This document shows, one piece after another, positions 1-7,679 of a stretch of 64,000 nt of DNA (its first letter is position 1; each line of letters begins with the position of its first letter). Made by a program: the position numbers and the translations under genes. The stretch is from Hanstruepera flava (GTDB taxonomy: Bacteria > Bacteroidota > Bacteroidia > Flavobacteriales > Flavobacteriaceae), in assembly GCF_023634025.1 (NCBI RefSeq), contig NZ_JALJCW010000001.1, forward strand, positions 905,501-969,500, in the 5' to 3' direction. The notes beneath the pieces are model-generated. The model had not been told where the DNA came from. It saw only the letters and a program-made list of their open reading frames with translations, and made no database searches.

Positions 1-429
1 ATATGGATATTGCCAACCGTCAACCAATTTTATTAAGTAATCAAGTAAGTCTAAATCTTTATCGTGAAGATAGAATACTAAAAGTAAATGAGCATTTTTC
101 TTCCAAAATGAACTGTTCTCAAATTCTTCTTTGTGTACCTCTAAATAGTTTATAATGTTTAAAACAAGCCTTTCTTTTGAACGAAAATCTCCATTTTTTA
201 GAGTTTTCAAAGGACTTGATTTAAGTTCTATTCCTGCTTCTTTAAAGTCTGGTTCAGAATCTGAATTTGGTTCGTAACCGAAATAAAACTTTTCTAAAAT
301 TTGTCCAAAATTTCCTTTTCCTTTATAACCGTGTTTTTCAATTTCCTCGCCACAGGCTTCTCGTAGAGTTTGATCCTTTAATTTTTTCGCAAAGGCAATA
401 ATTGAATCTGCCGAAGTAATATCAAGCAT
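1..429 (-). CDS. Sau3AI/MutH-family type II restriction endonuclease (partial, C-terminus outside window)
   Basis: The ORF opens with ATG at 429 on the minus strand and stays open to the window edge, giving about 143 residues. It predicts the nuclease partner of the adjacent methyltransferase, cutting DNA in a Sau3AI-like manner (GATC is the classic target of that family; the specificity here is inferred). Visible: a Gly/Lys-rich stretch GKGNFGQILEKFYFGY near residues 33-48, followed by the metal-binding D...ExK signature (EPDFKEAGIELKSSPLK, about residues 55-72) typical of the MutH/Sau3AI fold. The start overlaps the methyltransferase stop by 8 bp (ATGCTTGA), so translation is probably coupled and methylation precedes cutting. 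The gene is truncated only by the window, so the C-terminal DNA-binding part cannot be judged. Family fairly certain, recognition site not. Confidence 0.75.
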   Translation of the reverse strand, partial: MLDITSADSIIAFAKKLKDQTLREACGEEIEKHGYKGKGNFGQILEKFYFGYEPNSDSEPDFKEAGIELKSSPLKTLKNGDFRSKERLVLNIINYLEVHKEEFENSSFWKKNAHLLLVFYLHDKDLDLLDYLIKLVDGWQYPY

Positions 430-1660
430 ATTCAAATTGGTTTATCTGTTTGTAAAGTTCTTCTCCTATTTTTTCGATTACACCAACAACTAAAGCATTT
501 CCCATAAAAAAAGCACGTTTAGTATCTGAAATTCCTTCTAGTTTTGTGTGATTGTCAGGGAACATATTTAGTCTTTCTAACTCAATAGGTGTTAGCCTTC
601 GCAGACCTCTATTAGAGGTAACTACATGCTTAAATCTAGAAGGTGATTTCCCTCCTTCCCCTGTGATAATTGTTCTTGATGCGTTGTCTAGAGCATCTGG
701 ATAAATCATTCCTCCTTCACTATAATTGTATTCAAAACCGTCTTTTGTTTTTCTTTTTTCTTTTTTCGCACCTTTTAAATATTCCCATTTTGGTTTATCT
801 TTTTCATTAATGAAAAATTCAGGTGTAACCTCTCCGTTTTGTAAAATGTCTCCTAAAAAAGTTCTTTCACCATCATAGATTGGTTCTGTTTTAACTGTAA
901 AAACCTTTCCTTTTACTAGCATTCCTGTATTTTGGAAAGGTGATAAGTTACCTGTCTTATTGAAGTTGTTGGTGATTTCTACTAAATCTCCTTTCAATTC
1001 AATTTTTTGAATTGAGTTGGTATTATTGACAGGAAAAGCGTTTGCAATCGTTCCTTCTTTTGTTAACCAATCAATTTTGTCTGTTTCTTGAAGTCTTTTA
1101 TATATTTCTGTCGATTTATGATAACCAATAAAGAAAACTCTTCTTCTTCTTTGTGGCATTCCATATTCAGCCGCATTTATCACTCTCCATTCAACAGCAT
1201 AGCCCAATTCGTTTAAACTTTGAAGCATAACTGCAAAATCACGTCCTCTTTGTTTGGCTGGTGATTTTAAAAGTCTATCAACATTTTCTAAAAATAAATA
1301 TTTTGGCTTGTTCTTTTTCTCTTCTAAAATTCTATGAATAGACCACCAAAGTACTCCTTTCTTACCTTTTAAACCTTTAGAATTATGAAGTGTTGTTGCT
1401 ACTGAATAATCTTGACAAGGAAATCCACCACAAAGTAAATCGTGATCTGGAATTTCTTCTGTGGCAACAGTTGCAATGTCCTGATTTGAATGGTTTTCTT
1501 TACCAAATCTTGCTTCATAAACCATTGAAGCGTGTTGCATCTTTGTTGATGGCTCCCATTGGTTACTCCAAACAACTTTGTAATTACTTTTCTCAAGTCC
1601 AAGACGGAAACCACCCACTCCCGCAAACAATTCTGCTACTTTTAATGTCTTATTTTCCAT
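422..1660 (-). CDS. DNA (cytosine-5-)-methyltransferase of a type II R-M system
   Basis: This 412-residue protein transfers a methyl group from S-adenosylmethionine to cytosine C5 in the site cut by the neighbouring nuclease. All core motifs are present in order: motif I ELFAGVGGFRLGLE (about 10-23), motif IV GGFPCQDYSVA with the catalytic Cys (about 78-88), motif VI FLENVDRLL (about 122-130), motif VIII GMPQRRRRVFFIG (about 166-178), a variable target-recognition region (about 180-340), motif IX RRLTPIELERLNMFPDNHT (about 354-372) and motif X GNALVVGVIEKIG (about 388-400). Length is normal for a Sau3AI-type C5 enzyme. The start overlaps the end of the XRE gene by 11 bp and its stop overlaps the nuclease start by 8 bp, so the three genes form one transcript. 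It appears intact. Confidence 0.93.
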   Translation of the reverse strand: MENKTLKVAELFAGVGGFRLGLEKSNYKVVWSNQWEPSTKMQHASMVYEARFGKENHSNQDIATVATEEIPDHDLLCGGFPCQDYSVATTLHNSKGLKGKKGVLWWSIHRILEEKKNKPKYLFLENVDRLLKSPAKQRGRDFAVMLQSLNELGYAVEWRVINAAEYGMPQRRRRVFFIGYHKSTEIYKRLQETDKIDWLTKEGTIANAFPVNNTNSIQKIELKGDLVEITNNFNKTGNLSPFQNTGMLVKGKVFTVKTEPIYDGERTFLGDILQNGEVTPEFFINEKDKPKWEYLKGAKKEKRKTKDGFEYNYSEGGMIYPDALDNASRTIITGEGGKSPSRFKHVVTSNRGLRRLTPIELERLNMFPDNHTKLEGISDTKRAFFMGNALVVGVIEKIGEELYKQINQFEYA

Positions 1661-1958
1661 TCGCTTGAGTTTTATAATATTTTATTTTTTCTTCTGCAAC
1701 TTTAAGTATTTCAGAAGTTGATTCTGTGTATTTTAATTCGTCGGCTATTTTTTCTGAATACCAATTTATTGTTAGCTCACTTTCTGAAAGCCCATAAAAA
1801 TGTGCAAGTCTAACAAGCTGTTCCATTGTTGGCTTTCTTTCATTTTTTTCAAACTTACTTATAAGAGATTGGTCGATATCTACTTCAGCTGCAACCTTTC
1901 GCAGTATCAATTCTGCTTCTTCTCTTGCGCACTTTAAAGTTTCTCCTAATGTTTTCAT
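1650..1958 (-). CDS. XRE-family helix-turn-helix regulator of the R-M operon
   Basis: A 102-residue protein with an N-terminal Cro/CI-type helix-turn-helix (about residues 5-60; VAAEVDIDQSLISKFEKNER covers the recognition helix) and a short C-terminal helical tail. It is the first gene of the R-M operon and overlaps the methyltransferase start, the usual place for a controller (C-protein-like) regulator that delays nuclease expression. A perfect inverted repeat lies at the predicted transcription start upstream (1976-1988), fitting autoregulation. Whether it acts as a true C protein or only as a repressor cannot be told from sequence. The ATG at 1958 is the only start that includes the full HTH. 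Confidence 0.85.
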   Translation of the reverse strand: MKTLGETLKCAREEAELILRKVAAEVDIDQSLISKFEKNERKPTMEQLVRLAHFYGLSESELTINWYSEKIADELKYTESTSEILKVAEEKIKYYKTQANGK

Positions 1959-1975
1959 TGGTCAAAATTGTTTTA

Positions 1976-1988
1976 GACAAATATTGTC
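1976..1988. promoter_or_regulatory. Inverted repeat, probable operator of the XRE regulator
   Basis: The sequence GACAA-ATA-TTGTC is a perfect 5-bp inverted repeat with a 3-nt spacer, extendable as a near-palindrome on both sides. It lies directly downstream of the -7 box of the R-M promoter, over the expected transcription start and 17 bp before the XRE start codon. That is where a self-repressing XRE protein would bind. Role inferred from position. Confidence 0.5.
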
Positions 1989-2018
1989 CAAATTTATAAA
2001 AATATTTTAGTTGTACAA
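1989..2018 (-). promoter_or_regulatory. Bacteroidetes-type promoter of the R-M operon
   Basis: On the minus strand TTG (2018-2016), 19 nt and TAAATTTG (1996-1989) match the Bacteroidetes sigma-A consensus TTG-N17-23-TAnnTTTG. The predicted start of transcription is near 1982, about 24 nt before the XRE start codon. Confidence 0.6.
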
Positions 2019-2110
2019 GTATTAATTATTATTATTCATTAAATTAATTCCAACCTCACCATCATTTAATTGTTTAATACATTAAAGTATCAAATCATTA
2101 ATGTGCATAG

Positions 2111-2204
2111 TTATTTTAGGACGAGTCATAATTATTTTAGGACGGGTCATCAAGTATAGATAGTGTATGGCTTAAGTATGGCTTAAGTATGGATAGTGTA
2201 TGCC
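2111..2204. repeat. Two short direct-repeat sets in the spacer
   Basis: A 19-bp unit (TTATTTTAGGACGAGTCAT) at 2111-2129 recurs at 2132-2150 with one mismatch. Immediately after it the unit AAGTATnGATAGTGTATG occurs at 2152-2169 and 2185-2202, separated by a shorter AAGTATGGC copy. No coding frame crosses the area. The repeats are too few and too close for a CRISPR array. They may be protein-binding iterons or slippage products. Confidence 0.6.
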
Positions 2205-2544
2205 AAGGGTATTTCAACAAAAACTCCTAAAAACAACAAAAAATGGCAAAAACGGCATAAACAGCAGCAACAAACACAAACAACAGCAAGCCGTTTAGGT
2301 ACAACATGCTTTAAGCTATTCAAAATGTCATAGCAATAACTCCCCTTTGTCATGCTGAACCTGCCGAAGCAACTCCTAGTCCCTTAGATGTCCCGTACAT
2401 AAGCTGTACATAGTCCGTATAAACGTTTTATCTGTTGGTTGTAGCCTAAAGCAAGTTCACCCGAGTTTCCTTAAGGGGTCCTCCAGAGATACTTCGGGTA
2501 TGCTTCGGGGCAGTTAAAACCAATAAGTCCAAATTATAAGAATA
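2205..2544. other. Gene-free spacer with a degenerate palindromic repeat
   Basis: No convincing gene is seen between the direct repeats and the peptidase stop codon. At 2348-2376 there is a TGTCATGCTGAAC...GCCGAAGCAACTC segment that resembles the TGTCA-headed palindromic repeat family found elsewhere in the window. Around 2489-2515 a second GC-richer stretch with repeated ACTTCGGG / GCTTCGGGG words lies just after the peptidase gene and may be another decayed copy or part of its 3' end structure. The rest is low-complexity AT-rich sequence. Confidence 0.45.
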
Positions 2545-3444
2545 CTACAAGGGGTCGGCACTAAAGGTATCGCCTTGAGACAAATCGCCTGTTTCAAAGC
2601 CTTTTCTAAACCAACGCATACGCTGTTCAGAGGTACCATGTGTAAACGAGTCGGGAACCACACGCCCTGTAGCGTTTTTTTGTAAGCGGTCGTCACCAAT
2701 GGCATGGGCTGCGTTCATAGCTTCGGCCAAATCGCCCGTTTCCATCATTTTAGACATACGCTGTGAATGATGCGCCCAAACACCAGCCAAAAAATCGGCT
2801 TGCAATTCCAAGCGTACCGAGTACTTGTTAAATTCGGTTTTACTCAATTGGCCACGCAACTGCTGCATTTTATCGGTTATGCCCATAATCTTTTGAATAT
2901 GGTGTCCTACTTCATGGGCAATAACATAGGCTTGGGCAAAATCGCCAGGGGCATTTAACTTCCGTTCCATATCATCAAAAAAGCCTAAATCAATATAAAG
3001 CTTTTCATCGCCTGGGCAATAAAACGGTCCCGTAGCACTAGAGGCATTACCACAAGCAGACGATACCGAATTGGTAAACAGCACTAATGTGGGCTCGCGA
3101 TAATTGTCCAGTAATTGGTTCCATACATCTTCGGTATTAGCCAAAATAGTAGCACTGAATTCGGCTAATTCATTTTCTTTGGCGGTGCCTTGATAAGGCG
3201 TTACGCTTTCCGTTTGGGGTGTTCCACCCGAGAAAAACTGGCTGATGATATGCAGTGGGTTATTACCCGTTAGTAATGATATAACTAAAAATATTCCAAC
3301 AATTATTAATCCCGTTTTTGAGAACAACAACCGAATTAAGGGTCCTAAAATCATAGGATTAAAACCGCCTAGACCAGAACCTGAACTGCGTTGTCCGCGA
3401 CGGTCTTCTACATTCGAACTTTTGCGTTTACCTTTCCATTTCAT
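2545..3444 (-). CDS. Neutral zinc metallopeptidase (YpfJ/Zn_peptidase family)
   Basis: A 299-residue single-span membrane protein with a cytoplasmic basic start, one transmembrane segment (about residues 38-60) and an external zinc peptidase domain. The catalytic HEXXH is visible as YVIAHEVGHHIQ (about 172-183), and ELQADFLAGVWAHH (about 214-227) supplies the downstream Glu ligand region. The C-terminal SFTHGTSEQRMRWFRKGFE block is a hallmark of the YpfJ (PF04228) family. The family is widespread and its substrate unknown. N-terminal Arg/Gly/Ser-rich stretch (about 13-28) is normal for it. Monocistronic by appearance, with 78 bp to the next gene on the same strand. Confidence 0.9.
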   Translation of the reverse strand: MKWKGKRKSSNVEDRRGQRSSGSGLGGFNPMILGPLIRLLFSKTGLIIVGIFLVISLLTGNNPLHIISQFFSGGTPQTESVTPYQGTAKENELAEFSATILANTEDVWNQLLDNYREPTLVLFTNSVSSACGNASSATGPFYCPGDEKLYIDLGFFDDMERKLNAPGDFAQAYVIAHEVGHHIQKIMGITDKMQQLRGQLSKTEFNKYSVRLELQADFLAGVWAHHSQRMSKMMETGDLAEAMNAAHAIGDDRLQKNATGRVVPDSFTHGTSEQRMRWFRKGFETGDLSQGDTFSADPL

Positions 3445-3522
3445 AATGAATTGATTGTTAGAATTATTGATGCTTCAATGTACTCATAATTTCAAAACTT
3501 ATAAAGCCTTCTGAATAAATAA

Positions 3523-3891
3523 TTACGGTTTTAAAAGCCATGTAATCCTATCATACGATAGGGCGTAATGAAACAGTGTTACAGCCCCAAAAATTAAAGC
3601 GGTATTATACCACGCCATGTCATAAAGTGCCCAAACGGCAAAACCAAAAATACCCAATTCAATACATAACCGTATAAAGCCATTGGTTGGCACAGGGGCT
3701 TTACCCGATCTACTGGGATCATTTGGTACGGCGAAAACACCCCAAACCACCATAACTAAAATGGGAACGCCAAACGCCAAAAGATAGCCAACCCAATCAT
3801 CATGTAGCCGCCAAAACCAAATGCCTATGGCAAGAATGGCAACAATCTCTAATAAAAACCGTAAAAGAAGATTTACAGGATGTGAGCCCAT
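3523..3891 (-). CDS. YrdB-like small membrane protein (DUF2568)
   Basis: A 122-residue protein with about four transmembrane segments (roughly 8-28, 34-54, 72-90, 96-114). The LLLRFLLEIVAILAIG start and the VLVMVVWGVFAVPNDPSRSG block match the YrdB/DUF2568 family, whose function is unknown. Length equals that of the Bacillus relative. It lies upstream of the peptidase on the same strand with a 78-bp gap, so co-transcription is possible. No catalytic residues are recognisable. Confidence 0.7.
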   Translation of the reverse strand: MGSHPVNLLLRFLLEIVAILAIGIWFWRLHDDWVGYLLAFGVPILVMVVWGVFAVPNDPSRSGKAPVPTNGFIRLCIELGIFGFAVWALYDMAWYNTALIFGAVTLFHYALSYDRITWLLKP

Positions 3892-3986
3892 TTTATATCG
3901 TTTATCTTGTGTTCACTAAAATAGCAATTAAAAGTTCTATAGGCATTTTTGTTCCATTAAAAAACGGAATTAGGTATATTTAAACC

Positions 3987-5411
3987 ATGCTAAAAAGCAC
4001 CTTCTTAAAACACCATAGAATTCCCTTACTATTGGCATTGACAAGCTTGCTGTTTTATATGGCATTTGCTTACCACCTCATACGTACAGACGCTATAAAA
4101 CTTGTAACGCTGTATGCTGGATTATTTGTCTTGTTTTACAAACTGGTTCAGTTATTAAAGCATGACATCAAGTTGTTAACTGGCTTGGCCTTTGTGTTTC
4201 GGGCAGTGTTTATATTGGCTATCCCAAACCTATCGCAAGACTTTTACCGCTTTATTTGGGATGGCCGAATGATTTTGGAAGGCTTTAATCCGTATGTGTA
4301 CACACCTGAATCTTTTATATCTAACAACATACTGCCTATTTTTCAAGCCCAAGAATTGTATGACGGCATGGGTAGCTTAAGCGCTGGGCATTTCACCAAT
4401 TATCCACCTCTAAACCAATTGTGTTTTGTAATAGCTGGATGGTTTGCCGGAAAAAGTATTTTAGGTTCTGTAATCGTCATGCGATTACTAATAATTGCTG
4501 CCGATTTGGGCACGTTATACTTTGGCAAAAAGATATTGACAAAACTCAATTTACCAGTACACAACATTTTTTGGTACATTCTTAATCCGTTTATCATTAT
4601 AGAACTAACGGGAAATCTACATTTTGAAGGGGTGATGATTTTCTTCTTGGTCTGGAGTCTGTATTTGCTGTATAACGGAAAGTGGCAATGGGCTGCTGTA
4701 TTATTCGCCTGTTCGGTATCGGTCAAGTTAATCCCTTTTTTATTCTTGCCTTTATTATATAATTGGTTTATGTCCTCAAGACCTCTCGACTACGCTCGAG
4801 GTGACAACACAGACAAAAACACCTTTATGCTGTCAGGTCGAGCGGAGTCGAGACCTAATGGCTTCCTTAAACTAATCATTTTTTACATGATAGTTTTTGC
4901 AATAACTCTAGTATCATTCCTACCATTCTACAACCCACAATCCCTATCCAACTACACAGAAACCGTAGGCCTTTGGTTTCAAAACTTTGAATTCAATGCA
5001 AGTTTTTACTATCTGTTTCGTGAAATAGGCTATGGGATTTCAGGCTACAACCAAATAGCTGTTATAGGAAAACTCATGGGTCTTACTGTATGTTGTGGCG
5101 TTATAGCTTTGGCGCTTTTTAGAAAAACAAACACATTACAAAAGCTGGTTACAAGCATGCTTCTGGCTTTAGCACTCTACTACTTTTTATCTACAACCGT
5201 ACATCCTTGGTATATAGCAACCTTATTGTGTCTCTCCATTTTCACAAATTATAAGTTTCCTTTGGCTTGGAGTTTTACCGTTATTTTAAGCTATCTAGCT
5301 TACACCAATGCCAATAACACAGAAAACCTGTGGATTATTACATTTGAATATGTGGTAGTAATTGCTGTATTTTTGTTCGACCTAAAAAAAACAAAAGCTA
5401 TTGAAAATTAA
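3987..5411 (+). CDS. Polytopic GT-C/GT87-type glycosyltransferase (mannosyltransferase-like)
   Basis: A 474-residue integral membrane protein with about ten to twelve transmembrane helices. The motif LSQDFYRFIWDGRMILEGFNPY (about residues 80-101, here spanning the first external loop) is the acidic catalytic-loop signature of polyprenyl-phosphate-dependent GT-C enzymes such as GT87 mannosyltransferases. It probably moves a sugar from a lipid carrier to an acceptor on the periplasmic side; donor and acceptor cannot be read from sequence. Odd feature: residues around 264-290 (SSRPLDYARGDNTD...SGRAESRPNG) are encoded by a 78-bp inverted palindromic repeat inserted in frame between two membrane spans. 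The stop overlaps the next gene by 11 bp, suggesting a two-gene operon. Confidence 0.75.
   Translation: MLKSTFLKHHRIPLLLALTSLLFYMAFAYHLIRTDAIKLVTLYAGLFVLFYKLVQLLKHDIKLLTGLAFVFRAVFILAIPNLSQDFYRFIWDGRMILEGFNPYVYTPESFISNNILPIFQAQELYDGMGSLSAGHFTNYPPLNQLCFVIAGWFAGKSILGSVIVMRLLIIAADLGTLYFGKKILTKLNLPVHNIFWYILNPFIIIELTGNLHFEGVMIFFLVWSLYLLYNGKWQWAAVLFACSVSVKLIPFLFLPLLYNWFMSSRPLDYARGDNTDKNTFMLSGRAESRPNGFLKLIIFYMIVFAITLVSFLPFYNPQSLSNYTETVGLWFQNFEFNASFYYLFREIGYGISGYNQIAVIGKLMGLTVCCGVIALALFRKTNTLQKLVTSMLLALALYYFLSTTVHPWYIATLLCLSIFTNYKFPLAWSFTVILSYLAYTNANNTENLWIITFEYVVVIAVFLFDLKKTKAIEN
4779..4856. repeat. Inverted pair of short palindromic repeats inserted in a reading frame
   Basis: Two about 26-bp units face each other: AGACCTCTCGACTACGCTCG-AGGTGACA at 4779-4806 and its inverted relative TGTCAGGTCGAGCGGAGTCGAGACCT at 4831-4856. 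The unit TCTCGACtnCGCTCGA...TGACA recurs at 17871-17893 and 40990-41015. The 78-bp length is a multiple of three, so the host glycosyltransferase gene remains open. This resembles non-autonomous REP-like elements. Confidence 0.7.
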
Positions 5412-6225
5412 TTTTCCAAAACTTTTTAGACGATTGTTACGCGTAGTTTTTACGTTGTTACTGTTGTATGCGTTGTCGCTGGTATTTGTATACTTTAAAC
5501 AAGAACGTTTCTTTTTTAACCCGAAACATTTAGAAAAGGATTACGTTTTTAAGTTTACAGAACGTTTTGAAGAACTCGATATTCCTGTTGCAGAAGATAT
5601 TAAATTAAACGCCTTACTTTTTAAAACACAACAAACCAGAAAGGGTGTAATTGTTTATTACCATGGTAATGCTGGCGCCATACATGAGTGGGGAAAACGC
5701 GCTCCGCTATATTTGGACAACGGCTATGATATTCTGTTTTTTGACTATCGTAATTATGGCAAGAGTGATGGTGAGTATTGCAATACAGAACAGTTGTTAA
5801 ACGATTCTGAAACCGTTTATAACTTTGTTAAACAGCGCTATCCTGAAAATCAAATTATTATTCTAGGCTACTCGTTAGGTTCCGGACTAGCAACTTATGT
5901 GGCTTCTAGAAATCGACCCAAGATGCTTATTTTAAACGCGCCGTATTATTCTTGGAAAACACTAATTACCGAAGAAATAGCTCCACCCATTCCTGAATAT
6001 TTAATTAAATATGATATTCCAACCTATCAGTATTTAAAAACAGTGTCCTGTCCTATTAATATATTTTATGGAACACGTGATTTTTTAATTCATCCTGAAA
6101 CCAATGCCAAAAAATTGCAAGCCCTTAAGCCAAACGGTATAAACCTTCACCCGATTACAGATGGTGGACATAACGGCTTGCATATTACAAAACAATACTA
6201 CGACGAACTAAAGAAAATTCTGTAG
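5401..6225 (+). CDS. Membrane-anchored alpha/beta hydrolase
   Basis: A 274-residue serine hydrolase with an N-terminal membrane anchor (about residues 12-30) and a YqiA/ABHD-type alpha/beta fold. Visible are the oxyanion region VIVYYHGNAGAIHEWG (about 83-98), FFDYRNYGKSDGEY (about 111-124), the nucleophile elbow GYSLGSG (about 152-158), the acid in FYGTRDFLIHPE (about 224-235) and the catalytic His in DGGHNGLH (about 253-260). Substrate unknown; esterase or lipase-like activity is likely. I take the TTG at 5401 as start because it gives a basic n-region before the anchor; it overlaps the glycosyltransferase stop by 11 bp. The stop codon abuts that of the convergent RMD1-like gene. Confidence 0.85.
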   Translation: MKINFPKLFRRLLRVVFTLLLLYALSLVFVYFKQERFFFNPKHLEKDYVFKFTERFEELDIPVAEDIKLNALLFKTQQTRKGVIVYYHGNAGAIHEWGKRAPLYLDNGYDILFFDYRNYGKSDGEYCNTEQLLNDSETVYNFVKQRYPENQIIILGYSLGSGLATYVASRNRPKMLILNAPYYSWKTLITEEIAPPIPEYLIKYDIPTYQYLKTVSCPINIFYGTRDFLIHPETNAKKLQALKPNGINLHPITDGGHNGLHITKQYYDELKKIL

Positions 6226-7005
6226 TTAAAAAAACAGCTTGGCAATAAACAGATCAACGACCTCAACTAAAATAAGGATGATGATGATCCACTCTAGCTT
6301 ACTGCTCTCCTTATGGTCCATAATATCTTTAAAAAGCTCTAAATTCTCTTTAATAATATCAATTCTATCATGAATTAAGTGATAGCGGTCTTTCAAGTCA
6401 AAGGTCTGCTTTAAATCGGCATTCAGTTTATTGAGTTGTTCATCTTCCCAAGTTATATCTGGGGAATCAAAAATATACAGGTTTTCAGAGATCTTGTTTT
6501 TTATGTTCAGAATCTTCCCAATAAAGCGTTTAAGTTTATTCCCGGAAATATCCAACTTCCCTTTTTTCTCTAGAAACAAGGTGTGCTCATTGGTTTCTAT
6601 CAATAAATCTTCTGTTACTTCAGAATACCTATTTAAGGCAACAGACTGTGAAGCATTGAGCATAACCAATCGAATCATTTCTGAATTGACTTCTGGCAGT
6701 ATCACCTTTTCAAAGGTAACGGTCATGATATTTGAAACGATTTCAACCTGAATGTCTTCAGCATTTTTATCTGAAATGTAATTTTTACAAAATGGCTGTA
6801 TGTCTTTTAAAACCGTTTCAATTTCTTCTGGCGATAAATTAAAAAAGCTCACCATGCCATAATGGAAAACATATAGGTATTGGTCATCAGACTTTTTAAA
6901 ATAGAGTTCATCACTATCCTGAAACAGCAATTGCCATTGCAACTGCTCTCTAATTTGCCTGATGTTGATAGTGTCTGCTACTTGGTAAGCAACGACATTA
7001 TACAT
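6226..7005 (-). CDS. RMD1/YagE-family protein (DUF155)
   Basis: A 259-residue protein of the RMD1/Sif2 (DUF155) family. Visible: N-terminal alpha/beta part with YLYVFHYGMVSFFNLSPEE (about 43-61), the central SEVTEDLLIETNEHTLFLEKKG segment (two pieces, about 131-153), a long helical region ending in ITWEDEQLNKLNADLKQTF and DRYHLIHDRIDIIKENLELF (about 180-222), and a C-terminal transmembrane helix preceded by SSKLEW (about 236-256). Eukaryotic relatives are mitochondrial membrane proteins linked to translation and sporulation; the bacterial role is unknown. It is the last gene of the seven-gene run from speA, 5 bp after the VOC gene. Confidence 0.85.
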   Translation of the reverse strand: MYNVVAYQVADTINIRQIREQLQWQLLFQDSDELYFKKSDDQYLYVFHYGMVSFFNLSPEEIETVLKDIQPFCKNYISDKNAEDIQVEIVSNIMTVTFEKVILPEVNSEMIRLVMLNASQSVALNRYSEVTEDLLIETNEHTLFLEKKGKLDISGNKLKRFIGKILNIKNKISENLYIFDSPDITWEDEQLNKLNADLKQTFDLKDRYHLIHDRIDIIKENLELFKDIMDHKESSKLEWIIIILILVEVVDLFIAKLFF

Positions 7006-7010
7006 GTTAA

Positions 7011-7424
7011 TTAAGATTTAAATATTTCGTTTGGTTTTTTGAAGCTTTTAAACTCCAACATATAATCGTTTGGGTCTTTGATAAAGAAAGAGGTATGCTG
7101 ACCTAGCTTACCATCTAAAAAAGTTGTTTTAGTCACCAATTCTAAATCGGTATCCTTAAATGTATTGTAGATCTCTTTCCATGAAATACTATCTACAATT
7201 AAACCAAAATGGAACGAAGGCAAAATGCGCCCTTCAAACACATAGTTAGGATTATTAAAGTTAAACTTTCCTGCTTTAATAAACGTTATTTGATGACCAA
7301 ATAGATTGATATCAACCCAGCTTTGCGTGTGTCTGCCTAACGATGCTCCAATGCTGTTAACATAAAAGTTCTTGGTGTCCTTAATGCTCAAGCATGGTAG
7401 GGACATGTGAAATGATGTATCCAT
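7011..7424 (-). CDS. VOC-superfamily (glyoxalase/dioxygenase-fold) protein
   Basis: A 137-residue single-chain VOC protein. It starts with the typical beta-alpha-beta motif FHMSLPCLSIKDTKNFYVNSIG (two pieces, about 5-26) and ends with TSFFIKDPNDYMLEFKSF (about 111-128), the classic C-terminal VOC signature with the metal-ligand Glu. A His in the first strand (H6) and one at FHFGL (about 72-76) could complete a metal site. Members include glyoxalase I, dioxygenases and fosfomycin or bleomycin resistance proteins; this one cannot be assigned a substrate. It sits 12 bp after the 76-residue protein and 5 bp before the RMD1-like gene in the polyamine run. Confidence 0.8.
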   Translation of the reverse strand: MDTSFHMSLPCLSIKDTKNFYVNSIGASLGRHTQSWVDINLFGHQITFIKAGKFNFNNPNYVFEGRILPSFHFGLIVDSISWKEIYNTFKDTDLELVTKTTFLDGKLGQHTSFFIKDPNDYMLEFKSFKKPNEIFKS

Positions 7425-7436
7425 AATAAAACAGAT

Positions 7437-7667
7437 TTAGATAGGTTTTAAACTTTCAATTCTATAAATAACCAGATCGTCATCATCATCTTCATAAAGC
7501 TCTACAAAAGACACTTTAAATTCTTGGTCAATTAAACTTTTATCATTCTTAAGGTCGAATTGTTTTAGAACACGTGGGTGCACTTCCTCAAAAACCAATT
7601 CCTCTCCATTTTCAAACCAGAACGTAAAATAACCGTTCTTGTAAGACTTAAAAACAGCTGTTCTCAT
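7437..7667 (-). CDS. Small uncharacterised protein in the polyamine operon
   Basis: A 76-residue soluble protein I do not recognise. It is predicted to be mostly beta (AVFKSYKNGYFTFWFENGEE, about 3-22, then KVSFVELYED and LVIYRIESLKP), which suggests a small barrel or SH3/OB-like fold. A run of acidic residues (EDDDDD, about 58-63) links the last two strands. Spacing of 12 bp on both sides places it firmly in the speA transcript. The start codon is the only ATG compatible with the length. Conserved-looking gene order suggests a real gene. Confidence 0.65.
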   Translation of the reverse strand: MRTAVFKSYKNGYFTFWFENGEELVFEEVHPRVLKQFDLKNDKSLIDQEFKVSFVELYEDDDDDLVIYRIESLKPI

Positions 7668-7679
7668 GTTTAGGCCAAA

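Noticed and set aside
1390-1668. Plus-strand frame of 92 codons inside the methyltransferase
   Set aside because: Antisense to a strongly conserved enzyme with all motifs; no independent evidence.
2152-2204. Possible CRISPR-like repeat array
   Set aside because: Only two to three units of less than 22 bp with irregular spacing and no unique spacers or cas genes.
4779-4856. Possible insertion sequence with terminal inverted repeats
   Set aside because: The whole element is 78 bp and holds no transposase; it is better described as a pair of palindromic repeat units.
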